Shown: positions 17,936 through 34,516, counted from the first letter of the stretch. The stretch: 34,516 bases of DNA from Acidocella sp. 20-57-95 (GCA_002255575.1 NCAT01000019.1:1-34516); one strand, 5' to 3'. Notes: generated from the sequence alone by a model not told the origin. Numbers and translations are program-made.

Positions 17936-18957
17936 TACACAAATTCCTGATTCGTCGCCGCCACCAGAGCCCCCAGCACCGCTTTCGCCCGGCCGGTATC
18001 AATCGCGGTGGCTGCTATTGATATGCCCTCTGCCAGAGTTCCGGCCTTGCCTGCAATTATCAAAGCCGCTGCGGTATTAAACAATATAGTATCGCGATAG
18101 GCACCAGGTGCGCCATCCAGCAATGCGCGCAACGCCGCCGCGTTCTCCTTGGCATCTCCGCCTTTAATGGCAGCCTGCGGGGCAGGGGCCAGGCCCGCAT
18201 CCGCGGCACTCAGGGTAAATTCGCTAATTTTACCGTCTTTCAGCGCAGCCACATGGTTGATGCCATCCAGGGTCAGCTCATCCAAGCCATTGCCAAACAC
18301 CACCCAGGCTGATTGCGTACCAAGCTGTTGCAAGGTTTCCGCCACGGGGCGGACCCATACCGGGTCATACACGCCCATTAGTTGCAGCTTCACGCTGGCC
18401 GGGTTCGCCATTGGGCCGGTGAGGTTAAAGATCGTGCGGGTGCCAAGCTCCACCCGCACCGGCCCGGCATGGCGCAAAGCCGGGTGATGCTTGGGGGCAA
18501 ACAAAAACACGCAGCCAACATCGGTCAATATCTGGCTCAACGCGGCAAGATCAGGTTCAATGTTTACACCCAGCGCCATCAACACATCCGCCCCGCCGGA
18601 GCGCGACGAAAGTGCGCGGTTACCATGTTTGGCCACGGGCACCCCGCACGCTGCCAGCACAAAGGAAACCGCGGTTGATACATTTAAGCTCGCCGCCCCA
18701 TCACCGCCGGTGCCGCACACATCCATCGCGCCCATGGGGGCCACAACCGGCGTCATCCGGGCGCGCATGGCGGTCACCGCGCCGGTCAATTCCGCCACAG
18801 TTTCACCCCGCACCCGCATCGCCATCAGCATTCCGCCAATTTGCGCAGGTGTTGCCGCGCCATCCATCACCACGCCGAAGGCGGCTTCGGCTTCGGCCTG
18901 GTTCAGTGTTTCGCCACGCGCCAAGCGCACTAGAACCGGTTTCAACCCTTCGTTCAT
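17935..18957 (-). CDS. trpD: Anthranilate phosphoribosyltransferase
   Basis: It transfers the phosphoribosyl group of PRPP to anthranilate. The 340-aa protein has the helical N-terminal domain and the glycine-rich PRPP loop GTGGDG at 82-87, followed by NVST at 92-95 and [17 protein letters not shown] at 110-126, which contacts anthranilate and Mg-PRPP. It is not fused to TrpG, unlike in E. coli. The ATG overlaps the trpG stop by 4 bases (ATGA) and the stop overlaps the trpC start, consistent with one polycistronic mRNA. Confidence 0.96.
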   Translation of the reverse strand: MNEGLKPVLVRLARGETLNQAEAEAAFGVVMDGAATPAQIGGMLMAMRVRGETVAELTGAVTAMRARMTPVVAPMGAMDVCGTGGDGAASLNVSTAVSFVLAACGVPVAKHGNRALSSRSGGADVLMALGVNIEPDLAALSQILTDVGCVFLFAPKHHPALRHAGPVRVELGTRTIFNLTGPMANPASVKLQLMGVYDPVWVRPVAETLQQLGTQSAWVVFGNGLDELTLDGINHVAALKDGKISEFTLSAADAGLAPAPQAAIKGGDAKENAAALRALLDGAPGAYRDTILFNTAAALIIAGKAGTLAEGISIAATAIDTGRAKAVLGALVAATNQEFV

Positions 18958-19550
18958 GCAGCCCGCTTCGGGGAATTCTTACGGGTGGCAATGTTCAAGA
19001 AGTTTTGTAGAATCTCGTGCCCGTGGCTGGTGGCGATGCTTTCCGGGTGAAATTGCACGCCATAAATATCAAAGCTTTTATGGCGCAGACCCATAATAAT
19101 CCCATCATCAGTCCAGGCTGTCGCCTTTAGCGTGTTTGGCAAAGTGGCTTTATCCACAATCAGGGAATGGTAGCGGGTGGCGGTGAACGGGTCGGGCAGG
19201 CCTTCAAACATATCGGTGTTAGCATGATGCACCGGGCTGGTTTTGCCATGCACGGGCTCAGGGGCGCGGATCACATCGCCGCCAAACGCCTGGCCGATGG
19301 CCTGATGCCCCAGGCAAACCCCGAGCAACGGCACTTTACCGGCGGCTGCTGCCACCATCTCCAAGCAAATCCCTGCCTCGTTGGGCGTGCAGGGCCCAGG
19401 GGAGAGCACGACCCCATCCGGCTGCATTGCCAGCACTTCGGCGGGCGTGATTTTATCATTGCGGACCACCGTGCATTCAGCACCCAGATCACCCAGGAAG
19501 TGGACCAGGTTAAAGGTGAAGCTGTCGTAATTATCAATCAGCACAATCAT
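18954..19550 (-). CDS. trpG: Anthranilate synthase component II (glutamine amidotransferase)
   Basis: TrpG provides ammonia from glutamine to TrpE. The 198-aa class I amidotransferase has [10 protein letters not shown] at 6-15, the SPGP loop at 50-53, nucleophile Cys79 in GVCLGHQ and His168/Glu170 in QFHPES. Such proteins can double as PabA for folate synthesis (the amphibolic TrpG/PabA type), and no separate pabA is visible here. Start and stop overlap trpE and trpD, each through ATGA. Confidence 0.96.
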   Translation of the reverse strand: MIVLIDNYDSFTFNLVHFLGDLGAECTVVRNDKITPAEVLAMQPDGVVLSPGPCTPNEAGICLEMVAAAAGKVPLLGVCLGHQAIGQAFGGDVIRAPEPVHGKTSPVHHANTDMFEGLPDPFTATRYHSLIVDKATLPNTLKATAWTDDGIIMGLRHKSFDIYGVQFHPESIATSHGHEILQNFLNIATRKNSPKRAA

Positions 19551-21061
19551 GATGCGCGTTCCTGTTCAGCATAGCGCACCGCATCTTCCGCGGCCCTGAA
19601 CAAGGCGCGCGCCTTCTGCACGCTCTCAGCATATTCGGCTTCGGGGTCGGAATCCGCCACCACGCCCACGCCGGCTTGCACATACATCGTGCCATCTTTC
19701 ACCAAGGCAGTGCGCAGCCCGATGCAGGTATCCATTGTGCCGTTGGCCGCAAAATAGCCGATGCAGCCCGCGTACAAACCACGCCGGGATGGTTCCAGCT
19801 CATCAATAATCTGCATTGCGCGCACTTTCGGCGCTCCGGAAAGTGTGCCCGCCGGGAAGCCTGCCACCAGCGCATCCAACGCATCCAGCCCTGGTTTAAT
19901 ATGGCCTTCTACGGTCGAGGATATATGCATCACATGGCTGAACCGCTCGATGGCAAAACTCTCCACCACCTTCACGGAACCAATTTCCGCAACCCGGCCC
20001 ACATCGTTGCGGCCTAAATCCAGCAGCATCAAATGCTCGGCGCGTTCTTTCGGGTCGTTCAGTAGTTCGGCTTCAAGGGCTGCGTCCTCAGCCTTGTTGG
20101 CCCCGCGCTTACGCGTGCCAGCCAGCGGCCTGATGGTCACCACGCCATCGCGCAGCCGCACCAAAATTTCAGGGGATGATCCCACCGCCTGGAAATTTCC
20201 AAAATCCAGATAGAACAAAAACGGGGCCGGATTAATCCGCCGCAGGCTGCGGTACAGCGCAAACGGTGGCATGGTAAAGGGTGCTTCAAAACGCTGGCTT
20301 GGCACCACCTGAAACACATCGCCGGCGCGGATATAATCCTTGCCCTTCTCCACCATCGCCAGGAACTCCGCCTTGCTCATGTTGGATTTTTGTAATGGCG
20401 CCGGAATCGGCTTGGGGCTGACTAACTTCGGCACCGGCATGTCGAGCGCTTCTCGCGCCGCCTGCAACCGTAATTCCGCTGCCGCATAGGCGCTTGCCGC
20501 ACTCACCCCGGCCTTGGGGTACACTGGTGCTGCTAAGGTTAGCTCATCAGTCACGCCATCAAAAATCGCAAACAGGCTGGGCCGCACCAAAATTGCTTCG
20601 GGAATGCCCAGAACATCTGGGTTGGCATTGGGAATATCCTCCATCAGCCGAACCATGTCGTAGCCGAGATAGCCTGAGAGCCCCCCGGTCATGGGTGGCA
20701 ACCCTTCCGGTACATCCAACTTCGTCTCAGCAATGAGCGCCCGCAGACTATCTAAAGGCGGCTCACCAGTGGCCAAAAAACTATCTGGGTTGGCTTGGGG
20801 GTCGCGGTTCAAAAGCGAAACGCCATTCTCACAGCGCCAGATCAAATCCGGCGTCATGCCGATCACGGAATAGCGGCCTCGCGCCGCACCGCCTTCAACG
20901 CTTTCAAGTAAAAACGAAAACGGCTTGCCATGCGCCAGCTTCAAAAATGCCGCTACTGGCGTGAGCAAGTCTGCCACATCATGCCGCCACACCAGGGATC
21001 CGCGCCCGGCATCATAAGCGGCGCAGAACGCATCATAAGCAATCGGGGCGGCAGCATTCAT
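19547..21061 (-). CDS. trpE: Anthranilate synthase component I
   Basis: TrpE makes anthranilate from chorismate and ammonia and is the regulated entry to tryptophan synthesis. At 504 aa it has the N-terminal domain with [11 protein letters not shown] at 48-58, the region where Trp feedback residues lie in relatives. The C-terminal chorismate-binding domain shows [64 protein letters not shown] and [15 protein letters not shown]. No leader peptide rich in Trp codons is visible in the 35 bp separating it from the upstream chaperone gene, so classical attenuation at this position is unlikely. Transcription may start upstream of that chaperone gene. Confidence 0.96.
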   Translation of the reverse strand: MNAAAPIAYDAFCAAYDAGRGSLVWRHDVADLLTPVAAFLKLAHGKPFSFLLESVEGGAARGRYSVIGMTPDLIWRCENGVSLLNRDPQANPDSFLATGEPPLDSLRALIAETKLDVPEGLPPMTGGLSGYLGYDMVRLMEDIPNANPDVLGIPEAILVRPSLFAIFDGVTDELTLAAPVYPKAGVSAASAYAAAELRLQAAREALDMPVPKLVSPKPIPAPLQKSNMSKAEFLAMVEKGKDYIRAGDVFQVVPSQRFEAPFTMPPFALYRSLRRINPAPFLFYLDFGNFQAVGSSPEILVRLRDGVVTIRPLAGTRKRGANKAEDAALEAELLNDPKERAEHLMLLDLGRNDVGRVAEIGSVKVVESFAIERFSHVMHISSTVEGHIKPGLDALDALVAGFPAGTLSGAPKVRAMQIIDELEPSRRGLYAGCIGYFAANGTMDTCIGLRTALVKDGTMYVQAGVGVVADSDPEAEYAESVQKARALFRAAEDAVRYAEQERAS

Positions 21062-21096
21062 AAGCGGGTTTGCACTTTCTTAAGTGATCAATTCGT

Positions 21097-22974
21097 CTAT
21101 TGGTAAATCTGGGCGAGCAGCTTGCTGTCAACGCTCACCTTGTCGCGGGCTTCGAGGCCCGCCAGGAAGCTCTCTGCAACATCATTTTGCAAGGACTTCG
21201 TGAGTGACTGCTGGATCTGCCCCAGCAGAGCCGGGTCGTCCGATGGCTTCGGCTGGTCGATGTTGGACAACACTGCCACCAGGAACCCGTCAGGGGTTTG
21301 TTGCATTGTCGCCTGGCCAAGCTTCAGGCTGAACAATATCTGCTCCAACTGCGAGGTGATGCCGTTTGGTCCGGCATTGCGGGTCTGCGGTGCCGACTTG
21401 GTCACAGTAAACCCGGCAGCCTGCGCGACCTGATCAAAATTCTTGCCGCCATTTACAGCCGCCAATAAGTCAGCCGCTTTTGCCTCGGCTGCGTGCGACT
21501 GCGCGTCTTTTACCCAGTCGGCAGCCACTTGCGCTTTTACCTGATCATAGGGTCGTACGGCAGGCTTGGTGATATTGTCGATGGTGAAGGCGAAGTAGCT
21601 GCCATCCGGGCCGGTGATCAACTGCGCTGGATCACCTTGATGGCCGGCAAAAATCGCCTTGATCACGGCCTCGCGCACCTTGTCGCCACCGGGGATCGGC
21701 GCTTTGTTGCCGTCCGTGGTGTTGCCATTGACATCTAGCGTGCCTTGTACCGCAGCGAGGTCGAGATTGCCCGGCAGTTGGTCAAGCGGCGTCTGGCCGG
21801 CCAGCGCATCCTGCACGTTATCCACATCTTTGGCCACCTGAAGCTGGGCCTTCTGCAACTGGATCTGCGCTTTCAGCGCCGGTGCGAGGGACGCGAAGCT
21901 AGGTGCGCCGGCTGCTTGCGCATCGGTCACTTCGAAAACATAAGAGCCAAGATCGCCGGGCACGGGTCCAGTTACGGTCCCAGGGGTCGCGGCAAATACC
22001 GCTTGGGCGAGTGCGGTTGAGGGAATTTGGTTCTGCTGTGCATGGTCAAGCGCCACGGCGGTCGCACCGGCTTTCTGGGCGGCGGCCTGCATCGCGGTCC
22101 AATCGGCGCCGGACTGCCAAAGCTTGGCGAGCTTGGCGGCTTTTGCGGGACTATTGCTGGTAATCACCTGCACGCTGCGGGTGGCCGGGACAGATTGCTG
22201 GGCGCTGGCCTGGGCGTAAAGTGTTTGCAATTCAGCATCGCTCACGGGCTCAGAGGCAGCCAGCACCTGTGGCGACAGCACCACAATTTTTACCGTCCGG
22301 TATTCTGGCGCGGTATATTGGGCCGGATGGTTCTTCCAATAACGCTGCAGCACCGCATCGCTCGGCAGCGCTGGTGCTGGTTGGCTGGCGATCGGGACCG
22401 TCACCATATCTGCGGTGCGGGCCTGCGAGATAAAACTAAAAATTTGGTTGCTGAGCTCGGTGGGCGGGGCGACACCGGCAATCACCGCTGGCACCACCTG
22501 TTCGGCTTTCACATTATCCGTCTCAAGTGCCAGAAACCGGTCGGGCGAGAGGTTGTTTTGCTGCAATACAGTATTGAATTTGGCTTGATCGAATGTGCCA
22601 TTCGTCAGGAACGCGGGGATCGCATAAATCCGCGCCCGCACGGCAGCATCTGGCGCGGTGACGCCCAAAGCCTGCTCCTCCAGGGCGAGTGCCTGTTGGC
22701 GCAGCACAGTCGCCAATGCGGATTGCGCAATCTGCTGGCGGGTGTTGGCATCTGGCGCGGAGGGCAGTTTGGCTTGGTTTAGCTCGGTCTGATATTCCGC
22801 CTGCACTGCCGTAATATTCACCGCCTGGCCGCCAATATGGGCCACCGAATTGGTGCCACCGGTCATCAGCGGTAGGGCGCTGGATGCGCCCCAGGCGATA
22901 AACACGAACATTAGCAGCACGGAAAAAACCCGTGCGATCCAACTGCCCTTTAGACTGCGTACCCAATAAAGCAT
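21097..22974 (-). CDS. ppiD: PpiD/SurA-like peptidyl-prolyl isomerase chaperone
   Basis: This 625-aa protein is anchored by one N-terminal helix (about residues 11-33, VFSVLLMFVFIAWGASS) with the rest in the periplasm. A SurA-N-like helical region follows (about 40-205; QTELNQAKLPSAPDANTRQQIAQSALATVL shape), then a parvulin-like segment (about 260-375) and a long helical C-terminus. The layout matches PpiD (E. coli 623 aa), a SecYEG-associated chaperone for newly exported proteins. Parvulin active-site residues are not obvious, so isomerase activity is uncertain. The gene starts 35 bp upstream of trpE on the same strand, and the promoter at 23004-23033 may serve the whole ppiD-trp-moa set. 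Confidence 0.88.
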   Translation of the reverse strand: MLYWVRSLKGSWIARVFSVLLMFVFIAWGASSALPLMTGGTNSVAHIGGQAVNITAVQAEYQTELNQAKLPSAPDANTRQQIAQSALATVLRQQALALEEQALGVTAPDAAVRARIYAIPAFLTNGTFDQAKFNTVLQQNNLSPDRFLALETDNVKAEQVVPAVIAGVAPPTELSNQIFSFISQARTADMVTVPIASQPAPALPSDAVLQRYWKNHPAQYTAPEYRTVKIVVLSPQVLAASEPVSDAELQTLYAQASAQQSVPATRSVQVITSNSPAKAAKLAKLWQSGADWTAMQAAAQKAGATAVALDHAQQNQIPSTALAQAVFAATPGTVTGPVPGDLGSYVFEVTDAQAAGAPSFASLAPALKAQIQLQKAQLQVAKDVDNVQDALAGQTPLDQLPGNLDLAAVQGTLDVNGNTTDGNKAPIPGGDKVREAVIKAIFAGHQGDPAQLITGPDGSYFAFTIDNITKPAVRPYDQVKAQVAADWVKDAQSHAAEAKAADLLAAVNGGKNFDQVAQAAGFTVTKSAPQTRNAGPNGITSQLEQILFSLKLGQATMQQTPDGFLVAVLSNIDQPKPSDDPALLGQIQQSLTKSLQNDVAESFLAGLEARDKVSVDSKLLAQIYQ

Positions 22975-23003
22975 ATTCGCCCAAGATCCCTGAAACCTCG
23001 GCC

Positions 23004-23033
23004 TCTATAGTCCGGGGGGCTCAGCCCTCACAA
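23004..23033 (-). promoter_or_regulatory. Candidate promoter of ppiD-trp operon
   Basis: On the minus strand TTGTGA (23033-23028), an 18-bp spacer and TATAGA (23009-23004) match the sigma70 consensus at 4/6 and 4/6. They sit 30-60 bp before the ppiD start. No other promoter is obvious before trpE. Confidence 0.45.
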
Positions 23034-23212
23034 GCCATCGTGCCCACGCTTGGCGCCCATCCGTGGATTTTCGCTCGCCGAATAGGTGAAATGCACGTCA
23101 AACATGCCTGACGAGTATAGACAAAGGGGCAAAAAACCCTGTAAGGCTCCGCGCTTCAAGGAACGCGGGAGGTTGGGCGAAGGGTCGCTTGGCCGCATGT
23201 ACCACGGTCCAT

Positions 23213-23227
23213 TGGGCATTGTGCCCA
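23213..23227 (+). promoter_or_regulatory. Hairpin just upstream of rplK ribosome-binding site
   Basis: TGGGCA (23213-23218) and TGCCCA (23222-23227) form a perfect 6-bp stem with a TTG loop, followed at once by GGGATAGGAG, the rplK ribosome-binding region. A second, bulged stem lies upstream (CTCCGCG / CGCGGGAG near 23147-23172). In E. coli, L1 represses the rplK-rplA mRNA through its leader. These stems sit where such control would act, but I cannot match the L1 motif with confidence. TATAGA at 23116-23121 may be the -10 box, although no clear -35 accompanies it. Confidence 0.35.
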
Positions 23228-23243
23228 GGGATAGGAGCCAGCA

Positions 23244-23678
23244 ATGGCAAAAAAGATTGTCGGCTATATCAAGCTGCAAATTCCCGCCGGTAAGGCTAAC
23301 CCGTCGCCGCCAGTAGGCCCGGCGCTCGGCCAGCGCGGCTTGAACATCATGCAGTTTGTCAAGGAATTCAATGCGGCGACGCAGGGCATGGAGCCCGGTA
23401 TGCCGGTGCCGGTGGTGATCACCGCGTACGGCGACCGTACCTTCAACTTCATCATGAAGACCCCGCCGAACACCTACTTCCTCAAGAAGGCCGCTGGCAT
23501 CACCAAGGGCACCACCACCCCCGGCAAGGGCGCTGCGGTGGGCAAAGTGACGATGGCGCAGCTGCGTGAAATCGCCGCGACGAAGATGATTCATATGAAT
23601 GCCAACGATGTTGACGGCGCTGTCCGGATGTTGATTGGCTCGGCCCGTTCAATGGGCGTGACCGTGGTGGAGGGCTAA
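23244..23678 (+). CDS. rplK: 50S ribosomal protein L11
   Basis: L11 (144 aa) binds 23S rRNA helices 43-44 in the GTPase-associated centre. The N-terminal domain has [34 protein letters not shown], with the PSPPVG loop that contacts thiostrepton in relatives. The C-terminal domain has [14 protein letters not shown] and [17 protein letters not shown] lies about 7 nt before the ATG. Usual bacterial neighbours secE and nusG are not upstream. Instead the divergent ppiD-trp block begins 269 bp away. rplA follows after 4 bp. Confidence 0.98.
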   Translation: MAKKIVGYIKLQIPAGKANPSPPVGPALGQRGLNIMQFVKEFNAATQGMEPGMPVPVVITAYGDRTFNFIMKTPPNTYFLKKAAGITKGTTTPGKGAAVGKVTMAQLREIAATKMIHMNANDVDGAVRMLIGSARSMGVTVVEG

Positions 23679-23682
23679 TTCA

Positions 23683-24375
23683 ATGGCACATGATAAGCGC
23701 TTAACCAAAGCCTATAGCAGCATCGACCGCAACAAGAACTATGCGCTCACCGAAGCTGTGCAGCTTGCCAAGTCCAATGCCAAGGCGAAATTCGATGAAA
23801 CCATCGAAATCTCGCTGAACCTCGGCATCGACCCGCGTCATGCTGACCAGATGGTGCGTGGCTTGATCTCGCTGCCGAACGGCACCGGTAAAACCCTGCG
23901 CGTGGGCGTGTTCGCCCGTGGCGCAAAGGCTGAGGAAGCTCTGGCCGCTGGCGCGGATGTTGTTGGCGCTGACGATCTGGCTGAAAAAATCCAAGCTGGT
24001 GACATTCAATTCGACCGCTGCATTGCCACCCCGGACATGATGGCTCTGGTGGGCCGCCTGGGTAAAATCCTCGGGCCGCGCGGCCTGATGCCGAACCCGA
24101 AGCTCGGCACCGTGACCATGGATGTGAAGGGCGCGGTGACCGCTGCCAAGTCCGGCCAGGTTGAGTTCCGTGCTGAGAAGGCTGGGATCATCCATGCCGG
24201 TATCGGCAAGGCCAGCTTTGATGAAGTGAAGCTGGTGGAAAACGCCAAGGCTCTGGTGGATGCGGTGCAGAAAGCCAAGCCGACTGGCGCCAAAGGCACC
24301 TACCTGCAGAAAGTGGCGGTCAGCTCCACCATGGGTCCGGGCATCCGGGTCGATGTCGCGAGCATCAACGCTTAA
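23683..24375 (+). CDS. rplA: 50S ribosomal protein L1
   Basis: L1 (230 aa) forms the mobile L1 stalk that moves deacylated tRNA out of the E site, and in other bacteria represses its own rplK-rplA mRNA. Family blocks include [65 protein letters not shown] and the RNA-contacting [21 protein letters not shown] segment. The start is preceded by GGAGGG at the end of rplK, and the 4-bp gap suggests coupled translation. Confidence 0.98.
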   Translation: MAHDKRLTKAYSSIDRNKNYALTEAVQLAKSNAKAKFDETIEISLNLGIDPRHADQMVRGLISLPNGTGKTLRVGVFARGAKAEEALAAGADVVGADDLAEKIQAGDIQFDRCIATPDMMALVGRLGKILGPRGLMPNPKLGTVTMDVKGAVTAAKSGQVEFRAEKAGIIHAGIGKASFDEVKLVENAKALVDAVQKAKPTGAKGTYLQKVAVSSTMGPGIRVDVASINA

Positions 24376-24412
24376 GGTTTGTTAACGAGATACGTGGTGG
24401 CGTAAGCCATCA

Positions 24413-24640
24413 CGGGCAGGGGGGCCTTAAAAACCCCTCGATACCTGTCCGAGACCATATGTATTCTTCGGGATTTAATGGGTGCAAGCCCGCACATGGT
24501 AGACGAGGTGCCAGAGATTTTTAGGAATCTTTGGTGGTTCTGACGCGTAAGGACAGGCGATTGGTGTTGGGGGATGGTCCCCTTGCACCTTGGGTAACCT
24601 GATAGGACGGGATGGTCCCGGCCCTATCGCCAAGTTGGAG
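24413..24640 (+). promoter_or_regulatory. Structured rplJ leader, candidate L10 autoregulatory element
   Basis: The 271-nt space between rplA and rplJ is rich in stems. Hairpin 1 (24413-24451) pairs CGGGCAGG with CCTGTCCG, with an inner GGGG/CCCC. Hairpin 2 (24563-24589) pairs GGTG with CACC outside and GGGGA with TCCCC inside. Hairpin 3 (24601-24628) pairs GATAGG with CCTATC outside and GGGA with TCCC inside. Hairpins 2 and 3 are look-alikes with the same TGG loop. The Shine-Dalgarno GGAG (24637-24640) follows directly. Position and architecture fit the L10(L12)4-binding leader that controls rplJ-rplL translation in many bacteria. The Rfam match has not been run. Confidence 0.6.
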
Positions 24641-24646
24641 ACGGAT

Positions 24647-25168
24647 GTGGATCGCATAGAGAAGCGTGAGTTCGTCGCGGAGTTGTCTACGGTGTTTGCC
24701 GAGACGTCGATGGTCGTTGTCACCCGCAATGAGGGTATGACGGTCGCTGACGTTACGGATTTACGCCGGAAGATGCGCGCGGCGGGGGCGAGCTTCAAGG
24801 TTGCGAAGAATCGTCTGGCCCTCCTCGCTATGGATGGAACCCGGTTTGACGGCTTAGCGCCCCTGATGAAGGGGCCAACGGCAATTTCCTGGTCTGCGGA
24901 CCCGGTTGCGGTTGCCAAAGCGGCTGTCGACTTCGCCAAAACCAACGACAAGTTTGTTCTCCTCGGCGGTTCGCTGGGCAAACAGGTACTCGATGTATCT
25001 GGTGTCAAAGCGCTCGCCGAGCTGCCGTCGCTCGACACGCTGCGTGCCAAGTTCCTGGGGCTTCTCAATACCCCGGCAACCCGCATTGCAGGCGTTGTGC
25101 AGGCGCCGGCTGGACAGCTTGCCCGGGTTTTTGCGGCGTATGCCGATTCCAAGAGCGAGGCGGCCTGA
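24647..25168 (+). CDS. rplJ: 50S ribosomal protein L10
   Basis: L10 anchors the L7/L12 dimers at the stalk base. The frame is open to a TTG at 24590, but the start is placed at GTG 24647. GGAG lies 6 nt before it, the protein then begins (M)[12 protein letters not shown] as in alphaproteobacterial homologues, and the extra 19 codons would consist of leader hairpin sequence. The 173-aa product has the rRNA-binding N-domain ([33 protein letters not shown]) and a C-terminal Ala-rich helix that binds L7/L12. A 93-bp gap separates it from rplL. Confidence 0.96.
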   Translation: MDRIEKREFVAELSTVFAETSMVVVTRNEGMTVADVTDLRRKMRAAGASFKVAKNRLALLAMDGTRFDGLAPLMKGPTAISWSADPVAVAKAAVDFAKTNDKFVLLGGSLGKQVLDVSGVKALAELPSLDTLRAKFLGLLNTPATRIAGVVQAPAGQLARVFAAYADSKSEAA

Positions 25169-25261
25169 GGCTTTCCTCGAGGATCTTGAAATTTTTGCGG
25201 GCTGGCATGGTGCTGGCTTGCAGTGAACCAACCAAAGACTACTTATTAGGATGTATATAAA

Positions 25262-25645
25262 ATGGCTGATCTTAACTCGCTCGTCGAAGAGCTGTCGAAA
25301 CTGACCGTTCTGGAAGCTGCTGAACTTTCCAAGCTTCTGGAAGAAAAGTGGGGCGTTTCTGCTGCTGCACCGGTTGCCGTTGCTGCGGCTGGCCCGGCTG
25401 GCGGTGGCGCTGCTGCCGCCCCGGTTGAAGAACAGACCGAATTCACTGTGATCCTGGCCGCCGCTGGCGACAAGAAGATCAACGTGATTAAGGAAATCCG
25501 GACCATCACCGGTCTGGGCCTGAAGGAAGCTAAGGACCTCGTTGAAGGCGCGCCGAAGACCATCAAGGAAAACGCCACGAAGGACGAAGCTGCGACCATC
25601 AAAAAGACACTGGAAGAGCAGGGCGCGACTGTCGAAGTCAAGTAA
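25262..25645 (+). CDS. rplL: 50S ribosomal protein L7/L12
   Basis: This 127-aa acidic stalk protein recruits translational GTPases. The N-terminal dimer/L10-binding helices (1-33, [28 protein letters not shown]) are followed by the flexible Ala/Gly/Pro hinge (34-58) and the globular C-domain, with [29 protein letters not shown] as the GTPase contact surface. AGGA lies 10 nt before the ATG. It is normally the most translated gene of the operon, being present in four to six copies per ribosome. Confidence 0.98.
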   Translation: MADLNSLVEELSKLTVLEAAELSKLLEEKWGVSAAAPVAVAAAGPAGGGAAAAPVEEQTEFTVILAAAGDKKINVIKEIRTITGLGLKEAKDLVEGAPKTIKENATKDEAATIKKTLEEQGATVEVK

Positions 25646-25695
25646 TGTTTTCCTAAGCGTGGGTTCTCGGACCCTCGCAAACTGCGCCTAACAGG

Positions 25696-25725
25696 GCGGG
25701 CGGCTACCTTCGGGTTGCCGCCCGC
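25696..25725 (+). promoter_or_regulatory. UUCG hairpin between rplL and rpoB, candidate attenuator or processing site
   Basis: GCGGGCGGC (25696-25704) pairs with GCCGCCCGC (25717-25725). An inner ACC/GGT stem closes a TTCG tetraloop at 25709-25712, with one T-T mismatch between the stems. No T-run follows, so it is not a complete terminator. In E. coli the rplL-rpoB gap holds a partial attenuator and an RNase III site that reduce rpoBC relative to rplJL. This hairpin is well placed for a similar job. Confidence 0.6.
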
Positions 25726-25797
25726 TATTGGCTGTTGTGACGCGGGACGTGCCTACCACTGACTATGACTGAATTTTTGTTGAATTGGGGTTAGCTG

Positions 25798-29982
<4,185 letters not shown>

Positions 29983-30022
29983 GGCCGATTGCCAACCGCA
30001 ACCAGAAATTTGAGGGTGTTGA

Positions 30023-34189
<4,167 letters not shown>

Positions 34190-34213
34190 CAGCCACCTCT
34201 CACGGCAATGAAA

Positions 34214-34242
34214 CAAAATGCCGGGCTTGTCCCGGCATTTTG
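34214..34242 (+). terminator. Rho-independent terminator of rplK-rpoC operon
   Basis: A perfect 12-bp stem (CAAAATGCCGGG at 34214-34225 and its complement at 34231-34242) closes a 5-nt CTTGT loop. The A-run on the left and T-run on the right make it able to act in both directions, so it could also stop transcripts entering from the IS66-like element. Confidence 0.88.
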
Positions 34243-34325
34243 CGTTGTGCGGCGATAGCTCGCGGAACAGCTGTACTTTGGTGCGACTTCACCCCGTTTT
34301 TGGTTCGGTTTTTAGACGAATGTTC

Positions 34326-34516
34326 GTAAGCGTCAGCCAACGACCGCGTGAGCTTATGGTGTTGGGCTGTTTTCTGATTTGGTCCGGTTCCACGGGAGAA
34401 GTTCGCTGAGGCGGTTGATGGGATGCCCCTTGGCCATGCGGTCGATGACGTCGGCAAGATAGGCTTCCGGGTCGAGGCCATTTAGCTTGGCTGATTGCAG
34501 TACGGTGTAGATGATG
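34326..34516 (-). mobile_element. End of an IS66-family insertion sequence
   Basis: The transposase 3' end runs off the window edge. 28 bp beyond its stop codon the sequence GTAAGCGTCAGCC (from 34326, reading inward) resembles the GTAAGCG-type terminal inverted repeats of IS66-family elements, so the element boundary is placed at about 34326. The other end and the expected 8-bp target duplication cannot be checked here. Confidence 0.65.
34354..34516 (-). CDS. tnpC: IS66-family transposase, C-terminal fragment (runs off window)
   Basis: The minus-strand frame enters from the window edge and ends at TAA 34356-34354. Its 53 residues include the IS66 C-terminal signature: AKLNGLDPEAYLADVIDRM, then HPINRLSELLPWN. 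In full-length TnpC this block follows the DDE catalytic domain. Only the tail is visible, so whether the gene is intact cannot be judged. The C-terminal block itself shows no frameshift. It lies about 110 bp beyond the rpoC terminator, where ribosomal genes such as rpsL would be usual, so the element has probably inserted into the rpoC-rpsL interval. Confidence 0.85.
   Translation of the reverse strand, partial: IIYTVLQSAKLNGLDPEAYLADVIDRMAKGHPINRLSELLPWNRTKSENSPTP

Noticed and set aside
22027..22782. 251-codon plus-strand frame opposite ppiD
   Set aside because: It is a shadow of the PpiD-like gene, with Arg/Gly/His-rich composition and no recognisable domain.
24590..24646. N-terminal extension of L10 from TTG 24590
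   Set aside because: These codons are leader hairpin 3, the extension has no counterpart in L10 proteins, and GTG 24647 has a properly spaced GGAG.

Overview
The window is a typical alphaproteobacterial chromosome segment of moderately high GC. Three things point there: the uninterrupted trpE-trpG-trpD-trpC-moaC-moeA-lexA order, a LexA box of the alphaproteobacterial type (GAAC-N7-GAAC) in front of lexA, and an IalB-family protein. The protein sequences (ribosomal L7/L12, a two-domain cold-shock protein, SecG with an Ala/Pro-rich tail) look most like Acetobacteraceae / Rhodospirillales to me. That placement is recognition from memory, not a database result. Almost every gene is a housekeeping gene, and I see no defence island, CRISPR array, tRNA or rRNA.

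Layout. 1-1660: a 25-bp palindrome, an unrecognised 58-aa gene, and on the minus strand a small lipoprotein gene and a SIRT5/CobB-type deacylase. 1664-5704 (+): cysK followed almost without a gap by a three-gene aromatic-acid-type efflux system (FUSC/AaeB, DUF1656/AaeX, HlyD/AaeA). 5821-5973 (+): a 50-aa DUF3309-like membrane peptide. 5970-9692 (-): tpiA-secG-pyrG-kdsA, joining glycolysis, Sec export, CTP and KDO synthesis. 9766-11922 (-): a two-domain cold-shock protein with its own promoter and terminator, and a lipoprotein-like phospholipase D/cardiolipin synthase. 12065-14530 (+): a DEAD-box RNA helicase and an IalB-family secreted protein. 14548-14623: a long palindrome between the convergent ialB-like gene and lexA. 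14619-22974 (-): lexA, then moeA, moaC, trpC, trpD, trpG and trpE (six genes linked by 1-4 bp start/stop overlaps), with a PpiD-like periplasmic chaperone 35 bp upstream of trpE. 23244-34189 (+): rplK-rplA-rplJ-rplL-rpoB-rpoC with structured leaders. The window ends in a rho-independent terminator and the 3' end of an IS66-family transposase gene.

Several starts were moved from the longest reading frame, on Shine-Dalgarno, promoter or family grounds: the HlyD protein (ATG 4838), tpiA (ATG 9692), the cold-shock gene (GTG 10491), lexA (ATG 15344) and rplJ (GTG 24647). Three genes or possible genes too short for ordinary ORF cut-offs were read by eye: 205-381, 5821-5973 and, weakly, 1539-1652.

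The most unusual signals are regulatory rather than enzymatic. They are the 25-bp operator-like palindrome at 101-125, the lexA/ialB palindrome whose loop carries an anti-Shine-Dalgarno sequence on the lexA strand, and the separation of the rplK-rpoC operon from secE-nusG.
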